Positions 33,092 through 35,104 of a stretch of 35,104 nucleotides of DNA are shown here, piece after piece. A program made the translations under genes and the position numbers. Location of the stretch: NCBI GenBank assembly GCA_002791575.1, contig PFXI01000040.1, positions 1 through 35,104 of the forward strand, in the 5' to 3' direction. Position 1 is the stretch's first letter. Each line of letters starts with the position of its first letter. A model generated the notes under the pieces. It made no database searches, was not told where the DNA came from, and saw nothing but the letters and a program-made list of their open reading frames with translations. The stretch comes from Zetaproteobacteria bacterium CG_4_9_14_3_um_filter_54_145. Lineage in GTDB: Bacteria; Pseudomonadota; Zetaproteobacteria; Mariprofundales; Mariprofundaceae.

Positions 33092-34232
33092 AAGCTGCCC
33101 ACTGTGTGCCTCACGCAGGTTGTCGCAGTTTCTGCACAGGTCCAATGTACCCGTGCACCAGAACCTGTTGATGCAGACTCGCGAACAGGCCATGGATATT
33201 GTGCGCGGTGACCTTGCTATGACAGTCTGTATTGATTGCGGTTTTGTGTTTAATGCTGCATTTGACCCTGCGAAGCTTAATTATGGTGAGAGCTATGATA
33301 ATAATCAGGGCTGCTCCTCCAGTTTTCAACAGCATCTGGATGATCTGGTTGGGTTGCTGATCGATAGCAAAGGCGTCCGTAACAAGCAGGTTGTTGAGGT
33401 CGGTTGTGGCCAAGGGCAGTTCTTGCAGCGTCTTGTGCGGGAGGGTGGAAACAGCGGCGTTGGTTTTGATCCGAGTTATTCGGGGCCAGAGGAATTACTG
33501 GACGGGCGCATGCGCTTTGAGTCTCGATATTATGATGAGAGTTGTACGGCTGTGCCTGCTGATGTGGTGATATGCAGGCATGTAATTGAGCATGTCCCTG
33601 ATCCGGTTGCCCTGCTCAGATCGGTGCGTGCCGCTATAGGTGAGCGCAGCAGTGCCAAGGTCTATTTTGAAACACCTTGCGTGGAGTGGATTTTGAGCAA
33701 TGGTGTAGTATGGGATTTCTTTTATGAGCACTGCTCGCTGTTTACTGCAGAGTCGCTTACAACCGCATTCGAGATGGCCGGTTTCCGTGTGGATGAGGTG
33801 AGACATATTTTTGGCGGGCAGTACCTGTGGCTGGAGGCAAGTCCGGTTGTGTCAACAGTTACGCTGGATGGGGAGAGGATATCTGATCTGGCTGCCTTAT
33901 TTTCCCGTGAGGAGAAGCAGCTATACCGTGACTGGCAGAGCAGAATTGCAGGCTATGCCCGAACGGGACGAGTGGCCTTGTGGGGCGCTGGCGCAAAAGG
34001 TGCTACATTTGCCAATCTTATTGATCCGGGGCGTGAACTTATTGACTGTCTGGTTGACCTGAATCCCAATAAACAGGGGAAGTATGTGGCTGGGAGTGGT
34101 CATGCTATAGTGGATCCGCAGCAGCTTGGGGAGCGGGGCGTGACGGATGTGGTGCTGATGAATCCGAACTACCGGGATGAGAATATGATGATATTAAAAC
34201 AGGCTGGAATTAGCCTGAATATGATAGAGTAG
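33081..34232 (+). CDS. Second multidomain SAM-dependent methyltransferase
   Basis: A 383-residue protein with the same plan as the C-methyltransferase at 30890 but well diverged. It has an N-terminal CPLC (C6, C9) and later CIDC zinc module, a SAM domain with VVEVGCGQGQFL and RHVIEHVPDP, YEHCSLFTAESL in the place of the sugar-methyltransferase His motif, and a C-terminal LWGAGAKGATFANL module. It may act on the same or another sugar of the polysaccharide. The ATG at 33081 has GGGAGGAG five bases before it and is preferred over 33078. Confidence 0.82.
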   Translation: MPDKSCPLCASRRLSQFLHRSNVPVHQNLLMQTREQAMDIVRGDLAMTVCIDCGFVFNAAFDPAKLNYGESYDNNQGCSSSFQQHLDDLVGLLIDSKGVRNKQVVEVGCGQGQFLQRLVREGGNSGVGFDPSYSGPEELLDGRMRFESRYYDESCTAVPADVVICRHVIEHVPDPVALLRSVRAAIGERSSAKVYFETPCVEWILSNGVVWDFFYEHCSLFTAESLTTAFEMAGFRVDEVRHIFGGQYLWLEASPVVSTVTLDGERISDLAALFSREEKQLYRDWQSRIAGYARTGRVALWGAGAKGATFANLIDPGRELIDCLVDLNPNKQGKYVAGSGHAIVDPQQLGERGVTDVVLMNPNYRDENMMILKQAGISLNMIE

Positions 34233-34238
34233 GGTGCT

Positions 34239-35003
34239 ATGAAACTAATCATTGATACAGACAACAAGACACTGACCCGGGAGGAAAACGGTGAGTCCGT
34301 TGAGCTACCGTTGTACAGCAAGGATGCTTTTGAGGAGATCAGTCGCCAGTGGGTGCGTGTAGGCTGGAACGAGAAATACCAGTACAGCTTTAGCTGGATG
34401 GGTCGTCCTATTATCCAGTTGCCTGAAGATATGATTCGCACTCAGGAAGTAATATGGAACGTTAAGCCGGATGTGATTATCGAAACCGGTATCGCGCATG
34501 GCGGCTCCCTTATTTATAATGCCAGTCTGTGCAAGGCGATGGGCAAGGGACGCGTGATTGGTATTGATATTGAGATTCGCCCGCATAATCGCGCCGCCGT
34601 TGAGGCGCATCCAATGGCTGAGTTGATTACCATGATCGAAGGCAGTTCAACAGCTCCGGAAATTGTTGCTCAGGTGAAGGGTCTGGTTAAGCCGGGTGAA
34701 ACCGTTCTCATTATTCTGGATTCCTGCCACACCAAGCAGCATGTGGCAGATGAGCTCGAAGCATACCATGGTCTGGTGACTCCGGGCTCCTATATCGTGG
34801 CTACCGATGGTATTATGTATGATTTGGCCGATGTGCCGCGTGGTGAGGGTGACTGGGGCTGGAACCACCCTACAGATGCAGCTAAGGAATTTGCAGCGGC
34901 TCACCCTGATTTTGTAGTTGAACAGCCGGTCTGGCCGTTCAATGAAAGCGGTTTGACTGAAAATATCACCCACTGGCCGGGAGCCTGGTTGCGCAAACTG
35001 TGA
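34239..35003 (+). CDS. CmcI-like hydroxylase/O-methyltransferase family protein
   Basis: A 254-residue protein of the cephalosporin hydroxylase (CmcI)/rhamnosyl O-methyltransferase family. Seen: WNVKPDVIIETGIAHGGSLIY (SAM-binding motif), RVIGIDIEIRPHNR, IEGSSTAPEIVAQV, ILDSCHTKQHVADEL (metal-binding Asp/His region) and FNESGLTENITHWPGAWLRK. Family members in surface polysaccharide clusters methylate sugar hydroxyls, so it may decorate the sugar built here. It starts six bases after the preceding stop. Confidence 0.85.
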   Translation: MKLIIDTDNKTLTREENGESVELPLYSKDAFEEISRQWVRVGWNEKYQYSFSWMGRPIIQLPEDMIRTQEVIWNVKPDVIIETGIAHGGSLIYNASLCKAMGKGRVIGIDIEIRPHNRAAVEAHPMAELITMIEGSSTAPEIVAQVKGLVKPGETVLIILDSCHTKQHVADELEAYHGLVTPGSYIVATDGIMYDLADVPRGEGDWGWNHPTDAAKEFAAAHPDFVVEQPVWPFNESGLTENITHWPGAWLRKL

Positions 35004-35082
35004 TTTATTCAAACGTTTATAACCATTATGATGCTAATAGTGCTGTTCAGTAGCGGCTATGTGAAAAAGGCAGGTATTCCAA

Positions 35083-35104
35083 ATGAATTTACGTGCAGAT
35101 ATTA
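35083..35104 (+). CDS. Start of a further gene, cut by the window edge
   Basis: An ATG at 35083 opens a frame reading MNLRADI to the window end, with a weak AGG upstream. The preceding 80 bases are without features. In rfbF-rfbG clusters the 3-dehydrase rfbH often follows and has a Leu-Arg start, but seven residues do not allow identification. Confidence 0.3.

Noticed and set aside
1-35104. CRISPR arrays, tRNA or rRNA genes, insertion sequences
   Set aside because: No regularly spaced repeats, cloverleaf-like sequence with CCA-type ends, rRNA signatures or transposase ORFs were seen.

Overview
The window reads as a chromosomal segment of a Gram-negative proteobacterium with a GC content in the mid-50s. 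An assimilatory sulfate pathway, a copper nitrite reductase with small c-type cytochromes, an Mla-type lipid transport locus and a nucleotide-sugar locus would fit a marine iron-oxidising Zetaproteobacterium such as Mariprofundus. That taxon is inferred from gene content only. No rRNA, tRNA, CRISPR array, insertion sequence or phage gene is visible.

Layout. 1-2.8 kb: a YqhA-type membrane protein (+) converges on mrp and a pyrimidine-dimer glycosylase-like gene (-). 2.9-15.25 kb: a long + strand sulfur block. It opens with a promoter, an S-box (SAM-I) riboswitch and an intrinsic terminator. It continues with a threonine-synthase-like PLP enzyme, a MoaD/ThiS-type sulfur carrier ending Gly-Gly-Arg, a NIL-domain protein, CysK, a MoeB/ThiF-type E1, a siroheme sulfite reductase fused to TusA, a radical SAM-DASS transporter fusion, a frameshifted cysH, cysD and cysN. 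15.4-18.3 kb: a nitrite reduction unit with a leader ORF whose start is buried in a hairpin, a His/Met/Cys-rich small protein, two cytochromes c and NirK, closed by a strong bidirectional terminator. 18.4-28.2 kb: a - strand block read alr, mlaE, mlaF, mlaD, TPR protein, cation/H+ antiporter, gluQ, cysM, cNMP-binding protein, AI-2E family transporter. 28.45-35.1 kb: a + strand CDP-sugar cluster with RfbF, RfbG, an epimerase, two multidomain methyltransferases, a reductase and a CmcI-like protein, running off the right edge.

How it works together. The sulfur block covers sulfate entry (DASS domain), activation (CysDN), APS reduction (CysH, apparently broken here), sulfite reduction (Sir) and capture of reduced sulfur by TusA, an E1-activated sulfur carrier and PLP enzymes. 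SAM riboswitch control of the first gene suggests that the threonine-synthase-like enzyme serves homocysteine/methionine synthesis rather than threonine synthesis. A carrier-protein-dependent, SAM-repressed homocysteine route is the best candidate for an undescribed system here; the radical SAM-transporter fusion is the second.
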